From assembly GCA_022360315.1 (NCBI GenBank), contig JAKSDA010000298.1, positions 1 to 64,000 on the forward strand: a stretch of 64,000 nt of DNA, given 5' to 3'. How positions within the stretch are numbered: the first letter of the stretch is position 1; each line of letters starts with the position of its first letter. Of this stretch, positions 1 to 11,884 are shown in pieces. A program made the translations under genes and the position numbers. Below the pieces are notes generated by a model. The model was not told where the DNA came from. It worked only from the letters and a program-made list of their open reading frames with translations, and did no database searches. Origin of the DNA: Pseudomonadota bacterium. GTDB taxonomy: Bacteria; Myxococcota_A; Polyangia; Haliangiales; Haliangiaceae.

Positions 1-854
1 GAGTTCGCCTGGATGGCAAGGCAGTTCGGCCAATCTCGAAGTACTTTGGTGAGTTCAACGTCGTCTTGTTTGCCCCTGAAGACCTTCAAGTGCCCCGCGC
101 AAGTCCGGCCGCCCGGCGTCGATTTCTCGATCGGGCAGTTTTTAACCGCCATTGTCAATACCTCGCCGAGGTTCAGTCCTACGAACGAGTAGTAAAAAAT
201 CGCAATGCATTGCTTCGGGACCTGGCGGAGCGGCGGCATGACCCGAAGAAGCAGGAACTCCTGGAGGTTTTCGATAGCCAGCTGGCGCAGCTGGGTGCGG
301 GTCTTATTTGTAGGCGACTGGGGTTTTTGGCCGAGATTCGTGACCCCTTTGGCAGTGCCTTCGAGCGGATCACTCACACAGGTCTCGGTGTCGGCGTTCA
401 CTACCAAACAGTCGACGAATTCGATGGCTTGTCCCTGGAACAATCGAAGTACACAGCAGTGCTCTTGGAGCTTCTGAAACGCCATCGTGCCCGCGATCTG
501 GCCCGTGGGACCTCATCCGTTGGTCCACATCGAGATGACGTTCGCTTTACTCTCGACGGACATGACGCATCTTCATTCGCGTCCCAGGGGCAGTTGCGTG
601 CACTGGTCCTGGCCTGGAAAACAGCCGAGATGGATTTACTACAAGTGGGTCACGGTGAGCCGCCAGTCTTACTTCTCGACGATGTGTCCTCGGAGCTCGA
701 CCCAACCCGCAACGAGTACCTCTTCGAGTTTCTCAAGAGCCGGCGCAGCCAGTGCTTCATAACGACCACTCATCCCGGGTATGTATTGCTCGATTCCGAC
801 CGGGTCGACTATCAGGTCAACCAAGGCGTGGTGAGCTTTCAGAGCGGGTTTTAG
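1..854 (+). CDS. recF: DNA replication/repair protein RecF, 5'-truncated
   Basis: RecF is an SMC-like ATPase that binds gapped DNA and helps RecOR load RecA. The reading frame is open from the first bases of the window, so the N-terminal Walker A part lies outside. Visible family features are the stretch ending KYFGEFNVVLFAPEDL, the signature-like segment SFASQGQLRALVLA, the Walker B and D-loop LLLDDVSSELD and the FITTTHPGYV near the end. The gene ends at TAG 852-854, about 70 bases before gyrB on the same strand. A recF-gyrB order is common next to dnaA-dnaN at bacterial origins, so oriC may lie just to the left (inference). Confidence 0.95.
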   Translation, partial: VRLDGKAVRPISKYFGEFNVVLFAPEDLQVPRASPAARRRFLDRAVFNRHCQYLAEVQSYERVVKNRNALLRDLAERRHDPKKQELLEVFDSQLAQLGAGLICRRLGFLAEIRDPFGSAFERITHTGLGVGVHYQTVDEFDGLSLEQSKYTAVLLELLKRHRARDLARGTSSVGPHRDDVRFTLDGHDASSFASQGQLRALVLAWKTAEMDLLQVGHGEPPVLLLDDVSSELDPTRNEYLFEFLKSRRSQCFITTTHPGYVLLDSDRVDYQVNQGVVSFQSGF

Positions 855-921
855 GGCCTGAAATGGCTTTCTTGAGGCCCAGTGATGTGATAGCTATCGT
901 GGGTCCTGAGTGCGGACAACG

Positions 922-3360
<2,439 letters not shown>

Positions 3361-3377
3361 GTTGTGCCCGACCGGGC

Positions 3378-4166
3378 TCAAAACCGAGTGAAGAGCGCGA
3401 TGCCTACCGAATTGGCCTCGATGGCAGGCGTGATCACCACGGATGTGCGCCGGGCATTGCGTATTCGGTGGTAGTGCAAGGCACCTACTGTGAGAAGCGC
3501 GGCTCCGGACAGCCCGAGCAGTACTGCGATGTTTCGCCGTTCTCTGGCTCGGCTGATCCTATCCTCGAACTCCTGCTCATTGTCGGCCTCATCGCCAGCT
3601 CTGCTGGCCAGAGAGCGCGCGGAGAGATACAAGCCGAAGCCGATTGCAGTCAGCGCGACTCCTGTCCCGGTCAAGACTGCTCCGCGCCTGTCGAAATACC
3701 AGGGTTCGGCGCTGCCGGTACTGCCCACCCTGGACAGCCCGCCCGCGGGATCAGATACATCCGGGGACTCTTTGCCCTGGCCACCGCTTTCTGCCGTGGC
3801 TTTGCTGTCGTCGCCGATAGCCGTGTCACTGCCACCATTGCACGCGCGGATCCCGAATTCGGCGGCCTCGACATCGGCTTCGGGTGGCTCTGTTGCCAGA
3901 AACTTGCCATACAGCTCGATAGACTCCTCGCAGTTACCGGCCAGTCGTTCGGCCTGGGCCCATGCGAATAGAGTTCTCGGCTGGGGGTCTTCCCGGTAGG
4001 CCCGTTTGAACTCGGACGCTGCAGAGTCGTAACGAGCGTATTTGTAGTATTCGATGGCCCGGTCGAGATATTTTTGCGCGGCCTTCTCATCAGCTCGCGC
4101 TGTACTCACGGTGGCCAACACAGTGAGCGCGCCCATGACTGCTCCGATGATCGACAGCCTGGTCAC
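3378..4166 (-). CDS. secreted TPR-containing protein, kinase-coupled
   Basis: A GTG start at 4166 overlaps the TGA of the upstream kinase gene (GTGA), so translation is probably coupled. Starting there gives a clean signal peptide ending STARA-DE. An ATG at 4205 would add 13 residues and overlap the kinase by 43 bases. The mature N-terminal half has TPR-like helices (YLDRAIEYYKYARYDSAASEFKRAYREDP and following), a Ser/Gly-rich linker, then a membrane helix (AVLTGTGVALTAIGFGLYLSA) and a second hydrophobic stretch near the C-terminus. Such proteins are frequent beside Ser/Thr kinases in myxobacteria; the precise role is unknown. It converges on gyrB with only 17 bases between. Confidence 0.8.
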   Translation of the reverse strand: MTRLSIIGAVMGALTVLATVSTARADEKAAQKYLDRAIEYYKYARYDSAASEFKRAYREDPQPRTLFAWAQAERLAGNCEESIELYGKFLATEPPEADVEAAEFGIRACNGGSDTAIGDDSKATAESGGQGKESPDVSDPAGGLSRVGSTGSAEPWYFDRRGAVLTGTGVALTAIGFGLYLSARSLASRAGDEADNEQEFEDRISRARERRNIAVLLGLSGAALLTVGALHYHRIRNARRTSVVITPAIEANSVGIALFTRF

Positions 4167-5986
4167 TCCCTTTCCGACGGAGGAAACGGATCGTTGGGAT
4201 CCCATTTTTTGGGTTTCTTTTTCTCTTCTCGTTTTTGTTGTGACGGGTGCGAGCCGGCCTTGTTTACAGTCGTTTGGCCCGGCCGGGCGACTTTGTTACC
4301 CGGCTTTATTCGGTGACCTGCCCGGCCGGTATTTTCGGGTTTTGCTGTCGTTTTCGCCCCGGTTTTTGCCTTGCTCTGGCGGTCGTCCTTGTCCCGCCGG
4401 GATTGCTCTTTCGCGCGCTGCGTTTTGCTTGGTCGGCGTTTCGTTGCGGTTTTGGCGACGGTTGGTTTGGCGGCCGGCCTGGCGCGTGATCCCCTGCGCT
4501 TTGCCTGCGGCTTTGCTTTGGATCTGGTCGATGCCTTGGTCGAAGCTGGTACATTCTCCACGATATCGGGGGAAAACACGAGCTCTCCATTGCTGCGGTC
4601 CAGGTCGCCCGGTGAGCTGAGCGGAGGATTCGATGGACCCGGAGGATTCGATGGACCCGGAGCGTCGTCTGACTCCGGCGATTGGGCGTCCGGCCCGAGT
4701 TGAAAAATGACAGCGATGACGGCGAGTGCGGCGAGGAATCCCATTCCGACTGAAGCAAGAATGCGTGCCAGCCCCTCGTGTCGTGTCTGGCACGCCTGGA
4801 CGACGTCCACATCGACACTAGTAGTTGGCGTGCTCGGTGTGCTCGAGCCGATCGAGCCCACCCCCGGGGGCCCTGTCGGTGCGGCCGTCGGTGCCCGATG
4901 CGAGCGCGGGCCCTGCCGGGTGGGGAACCGCAGGGATGAATGCTCGCCCTCGTCCTCTTCTCTGCGGGTTTTGCCGGTATCGACTGCCGGACTGTTTGGC
5001 CGGTCCACGCGCCACGGCTCGGGGTGGTAACCGACGGTTTCGCGCAGATATTGAGAGAGCGCTGCCGCCGACAGACTCAGCCCTTCCTGTCTGGCGAACT
5101 CCTCGAGATCGCGCAACATTTCGGCTGCGCTTTGATAGCGTTTGCGGCGCGACGTGCGCAGCGCTCGCATCACGATTCTCTGCAGCTCGGCTGGATAGTT
5201 GGCGACCCGCGTTGTCGGCGGCGGGATCTCGCCCTTTACGATTCGCTGCATGACCTCGAGCTTATTCCCCTGTCGCAGGCGAAACAGTCGGGTCATCGTA
5301 GTGAGCTCGTACAGGAGGATGCCCAGCGAAAACAGATCACTCCGCGCATCGAGTTCTTTGCCGCGGCACTGCTCGGGCGACATATACGAGAGCTTGCCCT
5401 TCACGTGCCCGGCCGCAGTGTGGCTCTTTCGAAAGTGGGCTCGGGCAATACCAAAATCCACTAGCTTCACGCCACCGTCATAGGTGACGATGACATTCGA
5501 CGGCGCCACATCGCGATGTACGATGTGTAGCGGCAGGCCGTCGATATCGCGCTTTTCGTGGGCGTACCTCAGTCCCGAGGTGACTCCGGTGATGATGGTC
5601 AGGGCGTGTTCCAGTGGAACATTCTCTCCTTTATCACTGGCCGCCAGGAGCAAGCCCTGGACGTCCTCTCCGTGCAGATACTCCATGGCGAAGAAGTACG
5701 CACCGCCATCCTGCCCAATATCGTGGACCTGGACGATATTCTGATGATCGAGTCGCGCAGCGAGCCGTGCCTCGTCGATGAACATGTCCACGAAATGGCG
5801 ATCCTCGGCATACTGGGGCAGAATTCGCTTGACTACGAGATACTTTTCAAAACCCTCGAGTCCAGTGGCACGAGCCAAGAACAGCTCGGCCATCCCTCCA
5901 ACGGCAAGCCGCTGGACGATCTCGTACTTGCCCAGCCTGTGCGGAATAGTACGGGGTCCGACCCAAGGTATGAGCTCGCCAGGCAC
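4163..5986 (-). CDS. Ser/Thr protein kinase with single membrane anchor
   Basis: Hanks-type (PknB-like) kinase of 607 residues. The catalytic domain runs from about residue 20 to 310: glycine loop at 28-36, ATP-binding Lys53, catalytic loop HRDVAPSN at 157-164, DFG at 177-179 and SPEQ at 203-206. The catalytic-loop Lys of the usual HRDxKPxN is Ala here. A Pro/Ser-rich linker leads to a transmembrane helix at about 412-433 (GFLAALAVIAVIFQLG), then a basic Lys/Arg/Pro-rich tail of about 170 residues containing the tandem GPSNPPGPSNPP. The tail presumably lies outside the cytoplasm. The TPR gene follows in a 4-base overlap, suggesting a joint signalling unit. Substrate is unknown. Confidence 0.92.
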   Translation of the reverse strand: MPGELIPWVGPRTIPHRLGKYEIVQRLAVGGMAELFLARATGLEGFEKYLVVKRILPQYAEDRHFVDMFIDEARLAARLDHQNIVQVHDIGQDGGAYFFAMEYLHGEDVQGLLLAASDKGENVPLEHALTIITGVTSGLRYAHEKRDIDGLPLHIVHRDVAPSNVIVTYDGGVKLVDFGIARAHFRKSHTAAGHVKGKLSYMSPEQCRGKELDARSDLFSLGILLYELTTMTRLFRLRQGNKLEVMQRIVKGEIPPPTTRVANYPAELQRIVMRALRTSRRKRYQSAAEMLRDLEEFARQEGLSLSAAALSQYLRETVGYHPEPWRVDRPNSPAVDTGKTRREEDEGEHSSLRFPTRQGPRSHRAPTAAPTGPPGVGSIGSSTPSTPTTSVDVDVVQACQTRHEGLARILASVGMGFLAALAVIAVIFQLGPDAQSPESDDAPGPSNPPGPSNPPLSSPGDLDRSNGELVFSPDIVENVPASTKASTRSKAKPQAKRRGSRARPAAKPTVAKTATKRRPSKTQRAKEQSRRDKDDRQSKAKTGAKTTAKPENTGRAGHRIKPGNKVARPGQTTVNKAGSHPSQQKREEKKKPKKWDPNDPFPPSERE

Positions 5987-6095
5987 GATGTATTATTTCA
6001 CCGCTTCCGCCACGCTCAGGTCAAGAACGACCCTAGGCCTGGGACTGTAATTTGCAGATGGGTCAGGGTGGATCGAGCAAAATCTGTAAGGACAT

Positions 6096-7310
6096 CTAGC
6101 GGTCTTGCGAAGAGAGTCGAAACAGGCGCTGCACATGACCGAAGAGTGACCCCGCGGAACCAGTTATCAAATTCTCACCAGCTGGCAGTTCGGCGCGGTG
6201 GACATCGACAGAGCCCGTGATCAACGGCTCGGCGTGCTCAGAATCGACAGAGTCAGTCCCCGACAGCTCGGTGGGCTCAGAATCCGCAGGGCCAGTCGTG
6301 GGCCGTTCATCGGAGGTAACGGCAGACACGGGTTCGCGGTGCCCGGTGATAGAACTCGATGGGCCGAGAGGGGCCTTCACAGCCAGAGCAGCGCGTGCTT
6401 TGGCTGTCGGACAGCGAATGCGCGAGTACCATTTGCGCTTGCCGCGGCGTGCACGGGCCTGGGTATTTCTGCATCTGCCCAGCGCAATGTCCCGATGCGC
6501 GCACGCGATGCGCACGTGCATGTGATCGTTATGGGAACGATCGTCTGCAGGTTTGAGAATACGGGCGGCGCGGCTGAATACTTCGGCCGGTTCTTCGAGC
6601 GCCCTCGCATAATCGAGCAGCCAGCGTCGTATCTGGCGTGACACCAGGATGAACTGGACTGCGGTGCGAGGGTCATTGATCAATGCCCTGACAAAGGCCC
6701 AGTTGCGCGCCATATCGAATGACCGAGGGGGAATTCTCCGCTGCCACGATGGCGACTTGGCGTAGTAGGCACGACCTCGACGATTGAAATAGCCCATATA
6801 TTGGTCTGGCCAGAACGCCTCTCCGTCCGGGGTTAATGCGTAGAAAATGATATCGGCATCCCGGCCCGATTGATGCGAGCGATGTCGGGGTAGCGCACCG
6901 CCGTCTTTCCCGGACAGATCGGCAATACCGACCACACCTCCTGGATATTCGCTGGCGACTTTTGCGGCGGCACGCATGAGGAGATCGATCAATTCAGCGG
7001 TGCCGTAGCGGTATCCGCGCGACCACCAGGGGTCGGGAATCTCGAAGCCGGCCCCGCGTTTGGGCATTTCGGCGGCATAGCTCAGCGCCCCGCGATTGGC
7101 AGCACCGCAAGAGATGCTATTGATAGCCAAGTCGACAGGGTCTTGTTCTGCGGCCCGGGCCGCAGATAGTGTATCAGCGTCTTCTGCGCTGGCTGTGCTC
7201 GGAGCAGAGATACACAAAAGCGCCCCGCACAGGACTGTCCGGACGATTCGTCGTCCACCGTGCTCGATCCACAGGCCGAGCATGACGGCAGGAGCCAGCA
7301 GCGACCGCAC
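6096..7310 (-). CDS. MepA-like penicillin-insensitive murein endopeptidase
   Basis: Predicted exported LAS-type zinc peptidase (M74 family) that cuts D-Ala-mDAP cross-links in peptidoglycan. The zinc and catalytic signatures are visible: RHRSHQSGRDADI at about 142-154 (His146, Asp153) and HNDHMHVRI at 260-268 (His263, His265). A signal sequence lies at about 22-42 (TVLCGALLCISAPSTASA). A Ser/Pro/Glu-rich low-complexity tail of roughly 110 residues follows the domain and is not part of the classical enzyme. The start is GTG 7310; ATG 7283 would give a shorter signal peptide and is equally plausible. Confidence 0.85.
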   Translation of the reverse strand: MRSLLAPAVMLGLWIEHGGRRIVRTVLCGALLCISAPSTASAEDADTLSAARAAEQDPVDLAINSISCGAANRGALSYAAEMPKRGAGFEIPDPWWSRGYRYGTAELIDLLMRAAAKVASEYPGGVVGIADLSGKDGGALPRHRSHQSGRDADIIFYALTPDGEAFWPDQYMGYFNRRGRAYYAKSPSWQRRIPPRSFDMARNWAFVRALINDPRTAVQFILVSRQIRRWLLDYARALEEPAEVFSRAARILKPADDRSHNDHMHVRIACAHRDIALGRCRNTQARARRGKRKWYSRIRCPTAKARAALAVKAPLGPSSSITGHREPVSAVTSDERPTTGPADSEPTELSGTDSVDSEHAEPLITGSVDVHRAELPAGENLITGSAGSLFGHVQRLFRLSSQDR

Positions 7311-7342
7311 CTGGCGATGCTATCATGCTGCTAGTCGCGATT

Positions 7343-8518
7343 TTACTTTTTTGCCGCTTTAAAAGCCTCTTCCAGATCCTCGCGCAGATCATCCACATCT
7401 TCGATACCGACCGAGAGGCGAATAAAGCCGTCGGAGATGCCGAGGTCCTGGCGCCTTTCGGCGGGCACACTGGCGTGGGTCATGATGGCGGGATGTTCGA
7501 CGAGTGACTCGACTCCGCCCAGCGATTCGGCCAGAGCGAATAAGCGGCAGGCTTTTAGAAAGCGCCGAGCCGAGTCGAGGTCGCCGACGAGGTCGAAGCT
7601 GAGCATTCCGCCGAAACCGCGTTGTTGCTGCAGTGCGAGCTGGTGCTGTGGATGCGAGGAAAGACCCGGATAAATAACTCGTTCGACTTGAGGGTGTTTT
7701 TCCAGCCACTCGGCAAGAACACGGGCATTCTGCTCGTGGCGCTCCATCCGCACGTGCAGCGTTTTGATGCCGCGCAGTACCAAAAACGAATCCAGCGGCG
7801 AGGGCACGGCCCCGACCGCGTTTTGTAAAAATACCAGCTGCTCGTAGATCTCGCGGTCGCGCATGACCACCGCTCCACCGATCACGTCCGAGTGACCGTT
7901 GAGGTATTTCGTCGTCGAATGGCAGACTAGATGTGCGCCCAGTTCGAGTGGGCGCTGGTTGTAAGGCGTCATGAACGTGTTGTCCACGACCAGGAGTAAG
8001 TTGTGCTTGCGACAGATTTCGGCCACTCCGGCGATGTCGCATAGCTTGAGCAAAGGATTGGTCGGAGTCTCGAGCCAGACCAGTTTGCTGCTCGGTCGTA
8101 TCGCAGCGGCGACAGCGTCACCGCCACCCACTGGGTCGACATAGGTGAACTCGAGTCCGAGGCGCTGATAGACGCGGTCGAACAGGCGAATCGTACCTCC
8201 GTACAGATCGTCGCCGGCGATGACGTGATCCCCTACCGACAAGAGTTGCAATATGGTTGAAGTGGCCGCGAGGCCAGAGGCGAATGCAAGGCCATAGGTT
8301 CCGCTCTCGAGTGCAGCCAGATTGTCTTCGAGCGCAAACCGGGTGGGATTGTGCGTGCGCGAATACTCGAAGCCTTTGTGATTACCCGGGCCTTCTTGCA
8401 CGTATGTCGATGTAAGGTAAACCGGTGGCATGATGGCGCCGGTTGTGGGATCCGGCGCTTGTCCGGCGTGGATGGCTCGAGTGCCGAATCCGTGCTTTTT
8501 GGTCTCTTCGTCGATCAT
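7343..8518 (-). CDS. PLP-dependent cystathionine gamma-synthase/lyase family enzyme
   Basis: Fold-type I PLP enzyme of the Cys/Met metabolism family, 391 residues, the usual length. The Schiff-base lysine is Lys204 in HSTTKYLNGHSDVIGG; the substrate-binding Tyr-Arg segment is YSRTHNPTR, and SGLAATSTIL contacts the cofactor. The ATG at 8518 (MIDEETKKHGFGTRAIHAGQ) fits the family start; the open frame continues upstream to 8821 but that part is a shadow of the neighbouring gene. Sequence alone does not separate cystathionine gamma-synthase (methionine synthesis) from gamma-lyase or O-acylhomoserine sulfhydrylase. The neighbours give no further clue. Confidence 0.9.
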   Translation of the reverse strand: MIDEETKKHGFGTRAIHAGQAPDPTTGAIMPPVYLTSTYVQEGPGNHKGFEYSRTHNPTRFALEDNLAALESGTYGLAFASGLAATSTILQLLSVGDHVIAGDDLYGGTIRLFDRVYQRLGLEFTYVDPVGGGDAVAAAIRPSSKLVWLETPTNPLLKLCDIAGVAEICRKHNLLLVVDNTFMTPYNQRPLELGAHLVCHSTTKYLNGHSDVIGGAVVMRDREIYEQLVFLQNAVGAVPSPLDSFLVLRGIKTLHVRMERHEQNARVLAEWLEKHPQVERVIYPGLSSHPQHQLALQQQRGFGGMLSFDLVGDLDSARRFLKACRLFALAESLGGVESLVEHPAIMTHASVPAERRQDLGISDGFIRLSVGIEDVDDLREDLEEAFKAAKK

Positions 8519-8573
8519 GGTGCGGCCCAATGTCTGGAAGGAGCAGCGGCGCTCCCGTTCGACCGAGCGGTGC

Positions 8574-9065
8574 TCAATGGTCATCGATGTGAAATAATTC
8601 CGGGTTTTCGCCGACGATGCGCTCCATGGCAGCTTCTTCGAGAACATCCTGCATGCGTTGACCGCCATACCGTTCGACCAGCTTGTCATCGTATTCATCG
8701 GCGATGAGAGCGACGTCGCGCAAGGTGGCCAGGAGCTCTTCGCGATCGAGTGTCGCGCCGCCCAAAATCGAATGGGCGAACAATACGTGCGCGCCGCTCG
8801 GATCGTAGGCAAAGGCGCCAAATCGCATCTTGGCGTTGAGCTTCATGAGTCGGAGCGCGAGCTCGCCATCCATGTCGATCCCCTTGACGACCAGTGCCAC
8901 GCAGCGGACCAGGGCTCTGTGCGCGCCCCACGGCACGATGGTTACCGTAACGTACGCCGAGCCCTGTTTGATGACATAAAGCTTTTCTTCAACTTTGCGA
9001 AAGGCCGGGTTATCGTTGAGAGTTTGCTCGATGACCAGCGCTGTAGCAACTTCCGCGGGATTCAT
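8574..9065 (-). CDS. YbjN-like / type III chaperone-fold protein
   Basis: A 163-residue protein starting at ATG 9065 (MNPAEVATALVIEQTL). Its mixed pattern (hydrophobic strands in VTVTIVPWGAHRALVRCVALVV, then LALRLMKLNAKMRFGAFAYD and VLFAHSILGGATLDREELLATL) resembles YbjN and secretion-chaperone-like proteins, which fold as an alpha/beta peptide-binding domain. The Asp-rich start of the last third (LIADEYDDKLVERYGGQ) is typical of these. No catalytic residues are apparent. It lies 55 bases upstream of the PLP enzyme gene on the same strand and could share a transcript. The family assignment is moderately sure; the role is unknown. Confidence 0.7.
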   Translation of the reverse strand: MNPAEVATALVIEQTLNDNPAFRKVEEKLYVIKQGSAYVTVTIVPWGAHRALVRCVALVVKGIDMDGELALRLMKLNAKMRFGAFAYDPSGAHVLFAHSILGGATLDREELLATLRDVALIADEYDDKLVERYGGQRMQDVLEEAAMERIVGENPELFHIDDH

Positions 9066-9302
9066 GCCTGTCAGATAACACAGTTTCCGGCCCACCGGGT
9101 TGCAGGAGTCGCGCTTCGCCTGGATACTCCCAGGCGTTTGACTCAGCTTCGTGTTTTGTCGAGAGGTCCAACCAGCGGTGTGTGGTGTAGGGTTCAGTGG
9201 TGAATCGGCGGTGTGACCGCGGGCACCGCTGGCCAGCTTGACGAGCACGTACTCTACTTCCGAAAGCTGTCTGCTGACAGATATTGCCCGACATGAGGCG
9301 TC

Positions 9303-10676
9303 ATGAAGCGAATCGCTCTATACACGATTTGGATCGCCGTCTGGTCGCTTTTGACCACAGCGAGTGCGAGTGCTGAGGAAATTACTCTTATCGAAGTCGA
9401 GGGTAATTCCAAGACTCGTGATGAGACGGTCATACTCATCGCCGACCTCGAGGTTGGCGATGATTTCACACCTGACATGGTTGGCGAGATAAAGGCCAGG
9501 CTGGTCGGCAGTGGCTTGTTCAAGCAAGTCGATGTGACGTTTTTGCCGTTCCAGGACGGGCTCAAGATCATCATCGAGGCGCGCGACAAGCACTCGTGGG
9601 TGGTCGCGCCAACCTACTACAACCAACCGACCAACAAGGGTGGGGGCGTCGGTTTTGGCGAGAACAACCTGTTTGGCGAGAACAAGAAGCTCTTGCTCTA
9701 CGGACAGATCGCCACCGGCGACTCGTTTTTTGTCGGCGGATACATCGATCCGTCCATACGCGGCAGCCGTTTCATGTGGCAAGCCGACGTCTATCTCTTG
9801 CGCGAGCGCTCCATCGAGTACGCTCCGCCCCAGGAGTCGATCTTTGATGGCACCGAGCAGCCGCTGCGGTTGCGCGAGTCCAAGCTCAACTATCTCAATG
9901 CGGGACTGCGTCTCGGCGTCAACCTGTTTCGCACCGTGACCCTCAGTGCACGCCTTCGCGCGGCCAACGTCTCCTATGATGATGTCAAGCTGGCCGACGG
10001 AGTGGCCGTCGAGCTCGTTACGGGCGATCCCAACTCGGATCCAGAGAACCTGCCGGCGCCGGGGGTGGAGGGTAACGACGTCTCGCTCAAAATCGACCTC
10101 CACTACGACAGACGGGCCAACTGGTACGGCATCAACCACGGCGACCGATATCGGCTCAGCTTCGAGAATTCGCTCGCATCGTTCGGGTCGGACTACGACT
10201 ACTGGCTGGCAACCCTGATTTTCGAGCGTGCGCGCAAATTCTTTTCTCGCCATAATTTGATATTCAAATCGATCTTTTCCTATGGTCGCAATTTGCCATT
10301 CCAGACCGAGCTCACCTCGGGTGGCACCAATTTACGCGGCTACAAAAACGACCAGTTTCGCGGCAATTTCCAGATCGTTGGAAACTTCGAGTACTCGTTT
10401 CCGGTCGTCACGATCAAGGGCGTCGCGTTGCGAGGCGTCGGATTTGCCGACACTTCGTACACCGGATTTGTCGACACCGAGAACAATGTGATGACGCGGA
10501 GCTATCTACCGGACCACGACGATCATGGCCTGGCGTCGTGGAGGAACACGGTCGGTGTCGGCACCCGGCTATTCGTGCGGCAGATCGTCTTGCCGCTGCT
10601 CGGCCTTGATTTCGGCTATGGCGTCGAGCGTCGGTCGTGGGAGATCTACCTGGCTATTGGGCTCACTGACGTGTGA
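9303..10676 (+). CDS. BamA/TamA-superfamily outer-membrane protein with one POTRA domain
   Basis: A 457-residue protein with an N-terminal signal peptide (cleavage near ASASA-EE), one POTRA domain at about 26-95 (ITLIEVEGNSKTRDETVILI, then the GLFKQVDVTFLPF strand) and a predicted 16-strand-type barrel of alternating aromatic strands. LTSGGTNLRGYKNDQFRGN matches the conserved barrel signature around the RGY motif of Omp85 proteins. It is much shorter than BamA, which has five POTRAs. The last residues are AIGLTDV, not a terminal Phe. Likely a minor Omp85 protein for insertion or transport of a specific substrate; the partner is unknown. No operon partner is on the same strand. Confidence 0.85.
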   Translation: MKRIALYTIWIAVWSLLTTASASAEEITLIEVEGNSKTRDETVILIADLEVGDDFTPDMVGEIKARLVGSGLFKQVDVTFLPFQDGLKIIIEARDKHSWVVAPTYYNQPTNKGGGVGFGENNLFGENKKLLLYGQIATGDSFFVGGYIDPSIRGSRFMWQADVYLLRERSIEYAPPQESIFDGTEQPLRLRESKLNYLNAGLRLGVNLFRTVTLSARLRAANVSYDDVKLADGVAVELVTGDPNSDPENLPAPGVEGNDVSLKIDLHYDRRANWYGINHGDRYRLSFENSLASFGSDYDYWLATLIFERARKFFSRHNLIFKSIFSYGRNLPFQTELTSGGTNLRGYKNDQFRGNFQIVGNFEYSFPVVTIKGVALRGVGFADTSYTGFVDTENNVMTRSYLPDHDDHGLASWRNTVGVGTRLFVRQIVLPLLGLDFGYGVERRSWEIYLAIGLTDV

Positions 10677-10680
10677 TGGG

Positions 10681-11856
10681 TTAGCCATCAGCCATTAGCC
10701 GCTGTTCCACCTCCTTGCACACTGCCTGGCCCACCTGGGATAGCTTGGCGGCGCGCTCCTGTCCGACCAGATCGGCAGTCAGCGGGTGCCCCCGCTTGAC
10801 GATATCGGCCACGGCGCTGTCCACGGCAGACGATGCCCGGGCCAGCCGTGTATCGTCGTGGCGGCGGCCCAGCCAGGCCAAGGCCTCGCCGGCGGCCAGA
10901 ATCATGGCTAGAGGATTGGCCGCGTCTTTGCCGGCCAGAGGTGGCGCAGTTCCGTGGATGGGCTCGAACATGGCGTGCTGGTCGCCGATATTGCAGCCGA
11001 CGGCCATACCCATACCGCCCTGAAGCACCGCGGCCAGGTCGGTCACGATGTCGCCAAACATATTGGTCGTGACACACACATCGTAGTGTTCGGGTTGGGT
11101 GATGAGCCACTGAGTAAACGCGTCGACGATGGCCACCTCGGCATCGATCGAGGGGTATTCGGCGGCGATTTCCTCGAAAATGCTGACAAATAATTTACAG
11201 CCGTAAAGCACATTGTTCTTGGCGATGCAGGTGACTCGTGTTTTGCCATCTGCCGGCGCCCCTCGGTCGCGCGACTTGCTGAGTTCAAATGCGTGGCGAA
11301 TGATGCGTTCGCAAGCCCGGCGAGTGATGATCCGGGTATCTGTGGCGAGCGCGGGGACTTCGCCCGAATGCAGCTGGCCGCCTATGCCCGTGTAAAGGTC
11401 CTCGGTATTTTCGCGAATAATGACCATATCGACGTTTTCGGGCTTCCACACCTGACTGTGGTTGCCGCTGATGCCGTGGGTGATCCCGGGCAGCAGCTTG
11501 ACCGGTCTGACATTGGCGTAGAGATCGAGTGACACCCGATTGCCGATGACGGCCGAGTATCCCGCCATGCGGCCGTTTTTCATGGTGACTGGGCCCTGGC
11601 CGTTTGGTGACGGCCAGCCCACGGCGCCGAGCAAGATGGCGTCGGCCTCGCGGCAGGTTTGCTCCGAGCCCTCGGGCCAGTCGCGACTGCCGTGAGCGAG
11701 GTAAAACTGACCGCCACATGGGATCTCGTGGAGGTCGAATGCTACGCCGGTAGATTCGGCAACCGTCTCGACCAGGGCTCGCGCCTGCTGACAGACCTCG
11801 ATTCCGACGCCGTCTCCGGGCAACAAAACCAATTTATAGACAGATTTGGCGTTCAT
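10681..11856 (-). CDS. isocitrate/isopropylmalate-family dehydrogenase
   Basis: NAD(P)-dependent beta-decarboxylating dehydrogenase, 391 residues. It shows LPGDGVGIEV at the N-terminus, the substrate-binding DLYANVRPVKLLPG, IIRENTEDLYTGIGG and the metal-binding signature NMFGDIVTDLAAVLQGG, with EPIHGTAPPLAGKDAANP near the C-terminus. Isopropylmalate, homoisocitrate, tartrate and NAD-isocitrate dehydrogenases all share these motifs, so the substrate is not certain. Its start lies 28 bases downstream of the stop of the ketopantoate-reductase-like gene on the same strand, suggesting co-transcription. No leuC/leuD lies nearby, which argues weakly against a dedicated leucine operon. Confidence 0.85.
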   Translation of the reverse strand: MNAKSVYKLVLLPGDGVGIEVCQQARALVETVAESTGVAFDLHEIPCGGQFYLAHGSRDWPEGSEQTCREADAILLGAVGWPSPNGQGPVTMKNGRMAGYSAVIGNRVSLDLYANVRPVKLLPGITHGISGNHSQVWKPENVDMVIIRENTEDLYTGIGGQLHSGEVPALATDTRIITRRACERIIRHAFELSKSRDRGAPADGKTRVTCIAKNNVLYGCKLFVSIFEEIAAEYPSIDAEVAIVDAFTQWLITQPEHYDVCVTTNMFGDIVTDLAAVLQGGMGMAVGCNIGDQHAMFEPIHGTAPPLAGKDAANPLAMILAAGEALAWLGRRHDDTRLARASSAVDSAVADIVKRGHPLTADLVGQERAAKLSQVGQAVCKEVEQRLMADG

Positions 11857-11884
11857 CGCGATTCCTCAACTGGGCTATGGGGGG

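Noticed and set aside
7343..8821. A 492-residue version of the PLP enzyme
   Set aside because: The extra 101 residues overlap the YbjN-like gene in another frame and lack similarity; the family start is at 8518.
9117..9136. Hairpin CGCCTGG-N6-CCAGGCG between the YbjN-like and BamA-like genes
   Set aside because: It lies in a divergent region without a T-run, so it is neither a convincing terminator nor an identified operator.
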